Shown piece by piece: positions 25,858-34,299 of a DNA stretch of 64,000 bases (position 1 is its first letter; each line of letters starts with the position of its first letter). The stretch lies in contig CAZNPH010000005.1 of NCBI GenBank assembly GCA_964574985.1, positions 62,001-126,000 of the forward strand. The letters are read 5' to 3'. The notes under the pieces were generated by a model. It saw only the letters and a list, made by a program, of their open reading frames with translations, had not been told where the DNA came from and did not search any database. This stretch comes from CAZNPH01 sp964574985. GTDB taxonomy: Bacteria > Bacteroidota > Bacteroidia > Bacteroidales > SM23-62. The position numbers and the translations under genes were made by a program.

Positions 25858-26484
25858 TCATATTTCCTGGTGTGTAATGGCCATTCTGATAAATTCCGGG
25901 ATAAGCTTTTTCCGCTCCTCCAGAAATTCCACATATTTTTGCTCATCTCCGGTAAATGCGATCTCCTGAAGCAACGGCCTGGCAATAAACGGAAAAACCA
26001 CCATGGAAAGAAAATTGATGATCAGATGCCTGGGATCATACGGTTTGCCTTTCAGCTTTCGTATCTCAGCTTCCACCTGATCAATGATTCTGTCAGGCTT
26101 AAGACCTCTTTTCCTTACCATCCTGACCAGGCGTTCAGGATTGGAAGAGATCTCCTGAAAAACGAAAATGGGTATGTACGGATTCTCTTTCAGTATATCG
26201 ATGTATATTCTGGAAACCTGTTCAACTTTTGCCAGAAAGAGGATGTCTGCATTGAAAGTGGACACAAGTGCGGGGAGCACCCTTTTCAGGGTTTCTGTGA
26301 AAATTGAGTCGAACAACCGGTTTTTGCTCCTGAAGTAATAATGCAGCAAAGTCCGGTTGATCCCTGCCTCGTCGGCAATATCCTGCAGGGATGTCCCTGC
26401 CTTCCCTTTCCTCATAAATACTTTACTGGCTGCCTGCAGGATCTTTTTTTCGGTTTTGGATTGCTTTTCATATTCTTTTTCCAT
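25858..26484 (-). CDS. TetR/AcrR family transcriptional regulator
   Basis: A 208-residue one-component repressor. The N-terminal helix-turn-helix reads ILQAASKVFMRKGKAGTSLQDIADEAGINRTLLHYYFRSK in the order expected of TetR, within residues 15-55; the C-terminal ligand domain is divergent, as usual. It is the first gene of the exporter operon, 23 bases before tolC-like gene, and its own upstream region carries a palindrome over the predicted transcription start. The simplest model is repression of the whole operon, relieved by an exported toxic compound. Confidence 0.93.
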   Translation of the reverse strand: MEKEYEKQSKTEKKILQAASKVFMRKGKAGTSLQDIADEAGINRTLLHYYFRSKNRLFDSIFTETLKRVLPALVSTFNADILFLAKVEQVSRIYIDILKENPYIPIFVFQEISSNPERLVRMVRKRGLKPDRIIDQVEAEIRKLKGKPYDPRHLIINFLSMVVFPFIARPLLQEIAFTGDEQKYVEFLEERKKLIPEFIRMAITHQEI

Positions 26485-26506
26485 AACCCTGTTTTTTGAC
26501 TTATTT

Positions 26507-26546
26507 GTTTAACTATTTTGTTAAACTATTATGTAAAACTACATTC
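26507..26546. promoter_or_regulatory. TetR-type operator: inverted repeat plus 13-base direct repeats
   Basis: GTTTAAC-TATTTT-GTTAAAC (26507-26526) is a perfect inverted repeat with seven-base arms and six-base spacer. The same sequence is also the start of three tandem 13-base units beginning at 26507, 26520 and 26533 (GTTTAACTATTTT, GTTAAACTATTAT, GTAAAACTACATT). The site lies just downstream of the -7 box of the exporter operon, where a bound TetR dimer would block transcription. Confidence 0.65.
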
Positions 26547-26564
26547 CTTTTTTGTTTAGCCAAA
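26534..26564 (-). promoter_or_regulatory. Promoter of the exporter operon
   Basis: On the minus strand, -33 TTTG (plus 26561-26564) and -7 TAGTTTTA (plus 26534-26541, one mismatch to TAnnTTTG) with 19 bases between. The predicted start falls in the inverted repeat at 26507-26526. Confidence 0.5.
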
Positions 26565-26567
26565 CTT

Positions 26568-26603
26568 TTTGAACACATTTTTCATAATTTCATTATAATT
26601 TTG
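26568..26603 (+). promoter_or_regulatory. Promoter of the M28 peptidase gene
   Basis: -7 box TAATTTTG (26596-26603) matches TAnnTTTG exactly; a TTTG at 26568-26571 could be the -33 box, though the 24-base spacing is longer than usual. The leader would be about 20 bases. It diverges from the exporter operon, so the TetR-like protein might affect both. Confidence 0.45.
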
Positions 26604-26630
26604 TTCCCTTCACGAACAAGATCCTCCATC

Positions 26631-28433
26631 ATGGATAGAAATACCAACACGAGCCGGTGCATATCCCTGTTGATCATCCTGATATCTTTCATAACGGGTT
26701 TTTCCTGTACCAGGGAAGATCCTGAGATAACCACTGAAGAACTCAGGGAGCACATCGAATACCTGGCATCCGGCCGGCTTGAAGGACGGTATCCCGGAAC
26801 AGCCGGTGATTCAGCCGCCGCAGCATATATTGCCGGAGAATTCAGGGCGGCCGGACTGAAATTGTTTGGAAAGAGAGGGTATCAGCCTTTCAGTGTGGTT
26901 ACCGATCTGGCCCCCGGTGACAGCAATTTTTTGTATGTGGAAGGCCGGGAATACGAGCCGGGGATCGATTTCTCCCCGTTTTCCGTTTCCTCAAACCAGC
27001 CATTCAGGGGGCCGGTGGTTTTTGCAGGGTACGGATTCCGGTTCAGTAAAAAGAACCATTCATGGGACGATTACCAGGGGATGGATGTGTCAGACAAATG
27101 GATCCTGCTTCTCCGCGGCAATCCGGAAATGGACAGCACCACATCTGTTTTCGACGAATTCTCCGGCGAAAGGCACAAATCCATGCTTGCAAAAGATCTG
27201 GGGGCAAAGGGAATCATATTTGTCTCCGGGAAACAATTCGATCCGGAGGACAAACTGACCGGACTCGCGAAGAGGGAAAACCCGGTGGGTATTCCGGTTC
27301 TGCATGTAACCAGGGATGTGGCCGACCATATGCTGAACCCGGCAAACACAGGTATTGTTGCCCTTGAACAACGAATCAACCGGACCCGCAAACCTTTTTC
27401 TTTCATTCCGGGAACCGAAATTTTCGCTACCGGGGAGGTCAACCGGACAAAAACCCGTACCCGGAATATCATAGGTACGCTAAAGAAAGGGGACCCGGTA
27501 ACGGAAAAGCCATGGATAATGATCGGCGCTCATTATGATCATCTGGGATGGGGAGGAGAAGGCACTTCATCCCGTAAACCGGACACCATTGCCATTCACC
27601 CCGGGGCCGATGACAATGCTTCCGGGGTCGCTTCCATGATCGAGATCGCCGAAAAAATTGCATCGGATCCCCAGGCGGATGATCTGTATTTGCTTTGTGT
27701 TGCCTTCGGAGCCGAGGAAATGGGTCTGATCGGTTCCGGATATTTTGTCGACCACCCGGCCGTTCCACTCGAACAGGTCAACCTGATGATCAATCTGGAC
27801 ATGATCGGACGGCTGGGTCCGGCAAACAAACTGCAGGCAGGAGGAACGGGAACGGCCCGGGAATTTGAACAGACCCTCAAACATAGCGGGGCCGGCAGCA
27901 TTGAGCTTGTCAAAAGCCGGGAGGGATACGGCCCTTCTGATCACGCCAGCTTCTACAGAAAAAATATCCCGGTCCTGTTTTTCAGTTCCGGTCCGCATGC
28001 GGACTATCATACACCCGCTGACCGGACAGATAAAATCAACCATCAGGGCCTCAAGGCAATATCCGAATATATTGCCGGGATACTTTTCAGGATCCCGGAA
28101 ATGGAGGATCCCTTTACTTTTCAGGAAGCCGGTCCGAAAGTCAGGTACGAAGGGAGGCACGGCAGAAGGATCGCACTGGGCATTATGCCCGATTTTACTT
28201 CAACGCCCGATACGGAAGGAATGCGCGTCGACCTTGTCATTGAGGGAAAACCCGCCGCAGGCGGAGGAATGAAAAAAGGAGACCTGATCACCGCCATCGA
28301 CGGTGACCCGGTAAACGATATCTATGAATACATGTACAGGTTATCAAAACTGGAGAAAGGACAGAGTGTGGTGGTAACCGTCAAACGGAAAGGGGAATAC
28401 ATCGATCTGCTGATTGAACTGCAGATGCCATGA
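26631..28433 (+). CDS. M28-family metallopeptidase lipoprotein with PA and PDZ domains
   Basis: A 600-residue secreted aminopeptidase-like enzyme. A lipobox ends ISFITGFSC, so it is probably a membrane-anchored lipoprotein. A PA domain (about 115-235) precedes the M28 catalytic domain, whose zinc ligands are seen in GAHYDHLGWGG, PGADDNASG, FGAEEMGLIGS (catalytic Glu pair), NLDMIGRLG and PHADYHTPADR. A PDZ domain (about 510-600; MRVDLVIEGKPAAGGGMKKGD) closes the protein. The frame extends upstream from a TTG, but the ATG at 26631 begins the signal sequence. The next gene overlaps by four bases. Confidence 0.92.
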   Translation: MDRNTNTSRCISLLIILISFITGFSCTREDPEITTEELREHIEYLASGRLEGRYPGTAGDSAAAAYIAGEFRAAGLKLFGKRGYQPFSVVTDLAPGDSNFLYVEGREYEPGIDFSPFSVSSNQPFRGPVVFAGYGFRFSKKNHSWDDYQGMDVSDKWILLLRGNPEMDSTTSVFDEFSGERHKSMLAKDLGAKGIIFVSGKQFDPEDKLTGLAKRENPVGIPVLHVTRDVADHMLNPANTGIVALEQRINRTRKPFSFIPGTEIFATGEVNRTKTRTRNIIGTLKKGDPVTEKPWIMIGAHYDHLGWGGEGTSSRKPDTIAIHPGADDNASGVASMIEIAEKIASDPQADDLYLLCVAFGAEEMGLIGSGYFVDHPAVPLEQVNLMINLDMIGRLGPANKLQAGGTGTAREFEQTLKHSGAGSIELVKSREGYGPSDHASFYRKNIPVLFFSSGPHADYHTPADRTDKINHQGLKAISEYIAGILFRIPEMEDPFTFQEAGPKVRYEGRHGRRIALGIMPDFTSTPDTEGMRVDLVIEGKPAAGGGMKKGDLITAIDGDPVNDIYEYMYRLSKLEKGQSVVVTVKRKGEYIDLLIELQMP

Positions 28434-29275
28434 AGAAAAAAACATTATACTGGATCCTGGCTTTTTTCATTACGGTTTCTGCCGCCTGGTATCAAAGGAT
28501 CAGCGGCCCTACCCATCCGTTCATCACCAAAATCAGCATGGGGGGGCAGACTTACAAAATACGCCTGCCCAGAAGTCACGGGGGACCGGAGGATTGCCCG
28601 GTCAGACTTCACATCCCCGACAGGGATGTGCACGGATTTATGGTCTGCAGAAAATATCCCACCGGCCACCCGTGGGATACGGTCAGCCTGAAAAGGGACA
28701 ACGACCTTCTCACCGCACGGCTTCCACATCAACCGCCGGCCGGAAAGATCGAATACCGCCTGTTTCTGTCTGCGAATGGCCGGGCCGTCCCGGCAAGCGG
28801 GAAGCAACCGGTCATCATCCGTTTTAAAGGCGCCGTTCCTGCATGGGCACTCATACCCCATATTGTATTGATCTTCTCGGCCATGCTGTTCTCCACACTA
28901 ACCGGCTTATATGCATACGGCAAGCTGGCTTCCCATAAAAAATACGCCATCATCACCCTGTGCCTGCTGACCGGAGGGGGATTCATCATGGGGCCCGTGG
29001 TGCAAAAATTCGCGTTCGGCGAATTCTGGACCGGTTTTCCGCTGGGGATGGACCTGACAGACAACAAGATCCTCATATCGGGACTTTTCTGGATTTTGGC
29101 TGTGGGTGGGAACATCAGGAAAAACAGACCCTGGTTGTCTGTTATCGCCGCGGTGGTTTTCCTGTTCATCAGCTCCATCCCACACAGCGTGATGGGTTCC
29201 GAACTGGATTATGAATCAGGGGAAATCACAACCGGCCTGATCCGCATTCCTGCCCCCCTGCACGGCATGCCCTGA
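28430..29275 (+). CDS. Integral membrane protein of unknown function
   Basis: A 281-residue protein with one N-terminal membrane segment or signal (LYWILAFFITVSAAWYQ), a soluble domain of about 110 residues with beta-strand character (GGQTYKIRLPRSHGG, KIEYRLFLSANG), then four membrane segments from residue 138 onward (PHIVLIFSAMLFSTLTGLYAY, YAIITLCLLTGGGFIMG, KILISGLFWILAVGG, WLSVIAAVVFLFISSIPHS). I do not recognise a named family. The ATGA overlap with the M28 peptidase gene indicates translational coupling, so it may act with that peptidase at the cell envelope. A similar small coupled membrane protein could be a peptidase partner; this is inference. Confidence 0.8.
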   Translation: MKKKTLYWILAFFITVSAAWYQRISGPTHPFITKISMGGQTYKIRLPRSHGGPEDCPVRLHIPDRDVHGFMVCRKYPTGHPWDTVSLKRDNDLLTARLPHQPPAGKIEYRLFLSANGRAVPASGKQPVIIRFKGAVPAWALIPHIVLIFSAMLFSTLTGLYAYGKLASHKKYAIITLCLLTGGGFIMGPVVQKFAFGEFWTGFPLGMDLTDNKILISGLFWILAVGGNIRKNRPWLSVIAAVVFLFISSIPHSVMGSELDYESGEITTGLIRIPAPLHGMP

Positions 29276-29320
29276 TAAAAAAATGCTAAATTGCAACACC
29301 ATCCGTTTTTCCCCGTCTTT

Positions 29321-29902
29321 ATGACAGAAAAAGGACAACCTGGACAGGAATATCACAATGTGCATAAGGATTTGATTGATCGATGCCGGAAAGGTGATGA
29401 GAAAGCCCGTTATGAAATATACAGGCTCTATTACAGGAACATGTTCAATGCAAGTCTGAGGATCCTGAACGACACCCAGGAAGCCGAGGACGTCATGCAG
29501 GAATCATTTCTTGCGGCATTTGAAAAAATCAGCACGTATCGCGGGAAAGTCAGTTTCGGAGCCTGGCTGAAGAGAATTGTGATCAACCGGTCCCTGGATG
29601 CATTGAGGAAAAGAAGAATGATCTTTGAAAGCGCGGACGGCGACTCCGTCCTTGAATTGCCGGATGAACCGGCCGGAAGGACGGAATACGACAGCGGGAA
29701 GCTTATTGATGCGATCAGGCGGTCCATTCATGAATTGCCGGATGGTTACAGGGTCATTCTTTCGTTGCACCTGCTTGAAGGATACGATCATGAAGAAGTG
29801 GCACAAATACTGGGAATCTCAGAGTCAACTTCCCGGTCACAGTACGCCAGGGCGAAAAAACGTTTGCGGGATATCGTAAGAAAATATGTTGAGAGAACTT
29901 GA
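29321..29902 (+). CDS. ECF-type RNA polymerase sigma factor
   Basis: Sigma-70 family extracytoplasmic-function factor of 193 residues. Region 2 spans about 15-85, with RLYYRNMFNASLRILNDTQEAEDVMQESF-type sequence in pieces and SFGAWLKRIVINRSLD; region 4 spans about 130-185 with LPDGYRVILSLHLLEGYDHEEVAQILGISESTSRSQ-type helix-turn-helix. Regions 1.1 and 3 are absent. A TTG 30 bases upstream extends the frame; the ATG at 29321 is preferred. The next gene overlaps its end by 17 bases and probably encodes its regulator. Confidence 0.93.
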   Translation: MTEKGQPGQEYHNVHKDLIDRCRKGDEKARYEIYRLYYRNMFNASLRILNDTQEAEDVMQESFLAAFEKISTYRGKVSFGAWLKRIVINRSLDALRKRRMIFESADGDSVLELPDEPAGRTEYDSGKLIDAIRRSIHELPDGYRVILSLHLLEGYDHEEVAQILGISESTSRSQYARAKKRLRDIVRKYVERT

Positions 29903-30437
29903 AAAAATAATCAGGGACAACATTCAGGAATTCAACCGTCAGGAACCTGAAAAGGGACATTTTGACCGTTTCAGGCAAAAGATGAAAAAAGCGGGGATCC
30001 CCCGGATCAGAAAGAACGGCTGGATAAAAATTGCTGCGGCAGCAGTTGTGACTGTCATGGCAGGCATCGGTGTGCACGAACTCATCCGGAACACAACCTT
30101 GAAAAACATGCGTTTCGGCGCGGGCGGCATACCGGAATACAGGGAAGTTGAGATGTATTTCAGCGGACAGGTCAACAAACGTTACCAGCAAATCAAAAAA
30201 CTCGATTTTGATGATCCGCAGCAAAAGAAAATGATTCTCCGCGAATTGAAGGAAATTGATCAACTTTCTGAGGGTTTGCAGGAAGATATGAAAGCAAATC
30301 CTTACGATGAAAGGGTCATTGGTGCCATGATACGGCATTACCAGACAAAACTGGAGATCATGAACACCATTCTGGATCAACTGAGTTGCATTCAAAATTC
30401 AAATAAGAACAACCATCATGAAAGCAAGGATATTTAG
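29886..30437 (+). CDS. Candidate anti-sigma factor (single-pass membrane protein)
   Basis: A 183-residue protein. An acidic and basic N-terminal cytoplasmic part (about 1-42; LREQEKIIRDNIQEF-like sequence rich in charged residues) leads to one membrane segment (IKIAAAAVVTVMAGIGVHELI, about 46-66) and an outer domain of about 115 mostly helical residues. No zinc-binding anti-sigma motif is visible. The anti-sigma role rests on position, topology and the 17-base overlap with the ECF sigma gene. It overlaps the following gene by 20 bases, so the three genes are one unit. Confidence 0.75.
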   Translation: MLRELEKIIRDNIQEFNRQEPEKGHFDRFRQKMKKAGIPRIRKNGWIKIAAAAVVTVMAGIGVHELIRNTTLKNMRFGAGGIPEYREVEMYFSGQVNKRYQQIKKLDFDDPQQKKMILRELKEIDQLSEGLQEDMKANPYDERVIGAMIRHYQTKLEIMNTILDQLSCIQNSNKNNHHESKDI

Positions 30438-31503
30438 TAAACCGGGAATCCTGTGCCTCATTTTCCTTTTGCCCCTGCTCAAAGCAGGTGCACAGGAAGA
30501 GGAAGTCCGCAAGGCATACCATGAAGAATACAAGACAACCCCCTGCACCCGTTTGTTCCTGGATAATAAATACGGTGATATCACCATCAGGGACTGGGAA
30601 AAAAAGCTTTTGACCATCGATGCAGAGGTGGTTGTCGAGCATCCGGACGAAGACCGGGCCGGAAAGTTGCTGGATTATATCCATGTGGAATTCGAACGGC
30701 AGGGAAACGACATCATGGTAGAAACAGTCATTGACAGCAAATTCAGCAAATCCGACAGCTGGTTCCGGGGAAACAGCAGGGAATTTCACATTCATTACCG
30801 GGTAAATATGCCCCGGGACCTTTCCATTGATGTTTCCAATAAATACGGAGGGGTTTTTATCAATGAAATCACCGGAACGGCCAACATTGCCGTGAAATAC
30901 GGAAAACTGACCGCCAACCGCATCGGCAAAGGGAAAGAAAAACCCTACAATACGGTTACCCTGGGTTATTCGGATGGTTCCATTGAAGAATGCAACTGGC
31001 TGGAGGTTGCCATCAAATATTCAAACCTTTCCATTGATAAAAGCAGGGCACTGATCATGGTCAGCAAGTATTCGAAGATATTCGTGGGAGAAGGCAGTTC
31101 AATGGTTTGCGAACTGAAATACGATACCTATGAACTGGGGACCCTGGATAATTTTGTAGCCAGTGCAGGCTATGGAAACATCAGGATCGGCGAACTGCAA
31201 AAACAGCTGGAGATGGAATCCAGATATACCGATTGCAGGATCGATTACATCCCCGCGGGTTTCAAAAAAATCAGCATTGAAAACAAATACGGCGGTTACA
31301 AAATGGGTATTGACCCGGATGCCTCCTATTATCTTGACGGTGAAGCCGAATATGCAAAGATCCATTATCCGGATCAGGGCAGGGTCAGCAGGATCGAAGA
31401 CAACCATACCCTGAAAGTATCCGGGAATGTCGGACAGGAAAGCAATCCGGCTTCCGTTGTTTCCATCCGGACAAAATACGGGAATATCCGCCTGGACAGG
31501 TAA
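30418..31503 (+). CDS. Secreted DUF4097-like beta-solenoid protein with tyrosine ladder
   Basis: A 361-residue protein with signal peptide (to about residue 26, LPLLKAGAQ). After an N-terminal beta domain, residues 140-360 form a repeat array: Tyr at 143, 161, 184, 201, 218, 235, 252, 270, 291, 312 and 354, each preceded mostly by Lys (or Gly, Arg, Glu) and followed by a small residue (KYGG, KYGK, GYSD, KYSN, KYSK, KYDT, GYGN, RYTD, KYGG, EYAK, KYGN). The 17-23 residue spacing is that of rungs of a right-handed beta-solenoid. DUF4097/adhesin-like domains are related in style. It is the third gene of the sigma/anti-sigma unit, so it may be the sensed or regulated envelope factor. Confidence 0.8.
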   Translation: MKARIFSKPGILCLIFLLPLLKAGAQEEEVRKAYHEEYKTTPCTRLFLDNKYGDITIRDWEKKLLTIDAEVVVEHPDEDRAGKLLDYIHVEFERQGNDIMVETVIDSKFSKSDSWFRGNSREFHIHYRVNMPRDLSIDVSNKYGGVFINEITGTANIAVKYGKLTANRIGKGKEKPYNTVTLGYSDGSIEECNWLEVAIKYSNLSIDKSRALIMVSKYSKIFVGEGSSMVCELKYDTYELGTLDNFVASAGYGNIRIGELQKQLEMESRYTDCRIDYIPAGFKKISIENKYGGYKMGIDPDASYYLDGEAEYAKIHYPDQGRVSRIEDNHTLKVSGNVGQESNPASVVSIRTKYGNIRLDR

Positions 31504-31513
31504 GGGAAATCCA

Positions 31514-32350
31514 TTACCAGCTTTCCCGCTCCACAATGAACGGGGGATTCAGAAATTCCTTTTTGTTGTATTTCAGCTTTTCACGTGTCCCCGGTTGATA
31601 GACATCACATCCTGATTCGGAAGCAATGGCATGTCCGGCAGCGGTGTCCCATTCCATGGTAGGCCCGAAACGCGGATAAATATTGGCTGCCCCTTCAGCA
31701 ACCAGGCAAAGCTTAAGGGCACTCCCCCTGCTGCTGAGACTGATCCTGCCCGTTTCTTTTTCCTTGTCTTCGATGAATGCCCTGGTCTTTTCATTGATAT
31801 GGGACCTGCTGGCAACGATTGTATACACGCCGGGCTTCGGATGAACGGGAAGAGGTTTTGAATTCCGGACCATTTCTTTCCAATCCATGTTCTTTTTTTT
31901 CGCCGCACAGGAAAGAAACTGGTTATTGAGCATGAATGCCCCCTGCCCCGTGACAGCAAAATAGAAACGCCGGACGGCTGGGGCATATACAATGCCGGCC
32001 ACCGGCGTTTGACTTTCCAGCAAGCCGATATTCACGGTAAATTCCCCGTTCCTTTTGATAAATTCCCTTGTGCCGTCAAGAGGATCCACGATCCAGGCAT
32101 GATCCCATGTAACTCTTTCTTCATAACGCTCTTTCCTGCCTTCTTCACTGATCAGTGCAAGACCTGTATTTTCCAGGTTGGCGGCGATGATCTTGTGTGA
32201 TTCCTTGTCGGCCCGGGTCAAAGGGGAAAGATCGCTTTTGTATTCAACCCCGAAATCCTTTTCCTTGTATATTTCCATAATGGCGTGTCCGGCATTGAAT
32301 GCTGCCAGGGCAGCCAGACTGATCATCTGCATGGGATCTTTATTCATCAT
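31514..32350 (-). CDS. cysQ: 3'(2'),5'-bisphosphate nucleotidase
   Basis: Inositol-monophosphatase-fold phosphatase of 278 residues that hydrolyses PAP, a by-product of sulfate assimilation. Metal-binding motifs appear in order: SPLTRADKESH near 42-52, LISEEG near 70, WIVDPLDGTREFIKRNGEF near 86-104 and WDTAAGHAIASESG near 238-251. Two adjacent Met codons start the protein. The gene is four bases downstream of an SLC13-type permease on the same strand, an association seen in many genomes and pointing to sulfate uptake and PAP removal. Confidence 0.93.
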   Translation of the reverse strand: MMNKDPMQMISLAALAAFNAGHAIMEIYKEKDFGVEYKSDLSPLTRADKESHKIIAANLENTGLALISEEGRKERYEERVTWDHAWIVDPLDGTREFIKRNGEFTVNIGLLESQTPVAGIVYAPAVRRFYFAVTGQGAFMLNNQFLSCAAKKKNMDWKEMVRNSKPLPVHPKPGVYTIVASRSHINEKTRAFIEDKEKETGRISLSSRGSALKLCLVAEGAANIYPRFGPTMEWDTAAGHAIASESGCDVYQPGTREKLKYNKKEFLNPPFIVERESW

Positions 32351-32354
32351 TGGA

Positions 32355-34133
32355 TCAAAGATATATCAAACTCAGGATGGTTACGGTGACCAGCATATAC
32401 AGCAATGTCAGGGGAGCCCCGACCCTGAAAAAGTCTTTGAAGGAATACCCCCCCGGGCCATACACCATCAGATTGGTCTGGAAGCCGATCGGGGTCATGA
32501 AATTGGCGGCGGAAGCATAGGCAACCATCAGGACAAAAGGAACGGGATTCAGACCCAGGTTGACCGCCGTGGTCAGTGCAATCGGGAAAATAATGGCGGC
32601 AGCCGCCTTGCTGGTAATATAGGCGGCAAGCACTGTGGTAATCAGGTATATGCCCAGAAGGATCCCAAACTTGCCCAGGGGTATCAGTGCACTGATGATG
32701 GAATTGGCGATCATATCTGCGGCTCCGGACTTGATCATGGCTGTCCCCAGGGCAAGAGACAATACGATGATTATGGCCAGGTTGTAATCGATGTTTTTTG
32801 GCAGTTCCTTGGGATTGGTGATTTTTAATGCCAAACTGGCGAGGATCACCACGATCAGTCCCATAAACAATCTGATCAGGCCAAAAGCCGAAAGGATGAT
32901 GGCAGCGAGCGTACCCCCCAGAAGGACAACCACCTTGTACCGTTCAAGCTGAATGATATCCCTGACCTTGGTAATGAAATAAAAATCCCTTGTATTCGAA
33001 GTTCTCTCAAAAAAATTCTCCCCGGTAAACAACAAAAGCACATCCCCTGCCTTCAGCTGGACCTGGCTCAGTTTACCGGATATTCTTTCGCCATTTCTGT
33101 GTACCGAAATAATGGCGGCGTCATATTTGCTCCTGAAATTGGTTTCCCGTACGGTTTTATTGATCAGGGTCGAGTTCTGCGAGACCACCACTTCCACCAC
33201 CTCGGTTCTTCGTTTTCTGGACAACATGCCCAGTTCGGGCAGACTCAAACCTGAGTTTCTCTTGATCATATCTGCGATAACCTCTGTATTCCCTGCAAAC
33301 AACAAGATATCTCCCTTATCCAGCGTTAATTGCGGATCGATCTCAGAAATGGTGTGGCCCCTGCGGGAAATTTCCAGCAGGTCGATGCCCTCCTGCTTCA
33401 GCAACTGGGTTTCTTCTATGGTTTTGTGGATCAGGTGCGATTTATCCCTGACCCTGGCCTCAATCAGATATTGTCTTTTTTCACCGGTATATGGCGAAGT
33501 AAAATCCGGATTTGCCGGAAGGATCTTCTCCCCGAAGACCATCAGGTATGCATATCCCAGCAGGATCATGGGCAAACCGGCCACGGCAAAATCAAAGATC
33601 TTCAGCGGCTCCAGACCGGGTACGATCGTCTGGTCCACCACCAGTCCGTTTACAATCAAATTGGTGGAAGTTCCTATCAGGGTTGCGCACCCGCCAAGAA
33701 TTGCCGCGTAGGATAAAGGTATGAGGAACTTGGAAGGCGAAATTTGATTTCGCCGGCACCAGTTATGTACATAAGGCATCATAAGGGCAACAAGGGGAGT
33801 ATTGTTCAGGAAAGCCGAGAAACCGGAGATCAGCAAGGTCATGCGGCTCAGGAAGCCTTTGTAGCTTTTGGCCGACCGGAAAATCTTGTCAAAAATGACT
33901 TCGATCACGGCAGTCCTCCTGATGATATCCCCTATCAGCAAAAGCATGATGATCACCGCAACCTGTTCGTTGGCGAAGCCGCTGATAATCTCCGAAGGGG
34001 TCAATACACCGAACAGGCCCAGTACAACGATGCCTACCACGAAGGTAAAGGCAGGTCCCAGGATCTCCAGGTAGAGGGAAACCAGAATGAAGAATATTAC
34101 AATAAATACAAGTATCAGGTCAAAATTCCACAT
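32355..34133 (-). CDS. SLC13-family (DASS) permease with two TrkA-C domains
   Basis: A 592-residue inner-membrane anion permease. Hydrophobic N-terminal half (about 1-195, including NNTPLVALMMPYVHNW and GGCATLIGTSTNLIVNGL, the classic SLC13 SNT-like signature), then two RCK_C/TrkA-C regulatory domains (about 205-370; SHLIHKTIEETQLLKQEGIDLLEI and STLINKTVRETNFRSKYDAAII), then the second membrane half with the repeated signature ASAANFMTPIGFQTNLMVYGPG. Sulfate is the likely substrate because cysQ follows directly. An ATG at 34172 adds a non-family 13-residue leader; the ATG at 34133 fits family starts. Confidence 0.92.
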   Translation of the reverse strand: MWNFDLILVFIVIFFILVSLYLEILGPAFTFVVGIVVLGLFGVLTPSEIISGFANEQVAVIIMLLLIGDIIRRTAVIEVIFDKIFRSAKSYKGFLSRMTLLISGFSAFLNNTPLVALMMPYVHNWCRRNQISPSKFLIPLSYAAILGGCATLIGTSTNLIVNGLVVDQTIVPGLEPLKIFDFAVAGLPMILLGYAYLMVFGEKILPANPDFTSPYTGEKRQYLIEARVRDKSHLIHKTIEETQLLKQEGIDLLEISRRGHTISEIDPQLTLDKGDILLFAGNTEVIADMIKRNSGLSLPELGMLSRKRRTEVVEVVVSQNSTLINKTVRETNFRSKYDAAIISVHRNGERISGKLSQVQLKAGDVLLLFTGENFFERTSNTRDFYFITKVRDIIQLERYKVVVLLGGTLAAIILSAFGLIRLFMGLIVVILASLALKITNPKELPKNIDYNLAIIIVLSLALGTAMIKSGAADMIANSIISALIPLGKFGILLGIYLITTVLAAYITSKAAAAIIFPIALTTAVNLGLNPVPFVLMVAYASAANFMTPIGFQTNLMVYGPGGYSFKDFFRVGAPLTLLYMLVTVTILSLIYL

Positions 34134-34299
34134 ACCTGCCAGCTCCTTATTTCTACAAACGGCACAATGCATCTAAAGTAGAAAATAATTGGTTTCATTG
34201 TTTAGGAAAATGGTAAAATGGGGGAAAAATCATTTATGTTTTTTCTGGTTTGCTGTTTTTTATCCTTTATTTTGTGCAACATTTTACAATCTTGATCTC

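Noticed and set aside
26496..26630. TTG-initiated extension of the M28 peptidase
   Set aside because: It crosses the operator region and places the signal sequence internally; ATG at 26631 is better.
34189..34299. 37-residue hydrophobic N-terminal extension of PepD
   Set aside because: PepD is cytosolic and family homology starts at MQYLKDIEP; the extension lacks homology, though a signal-like role cannot be fully excluded.
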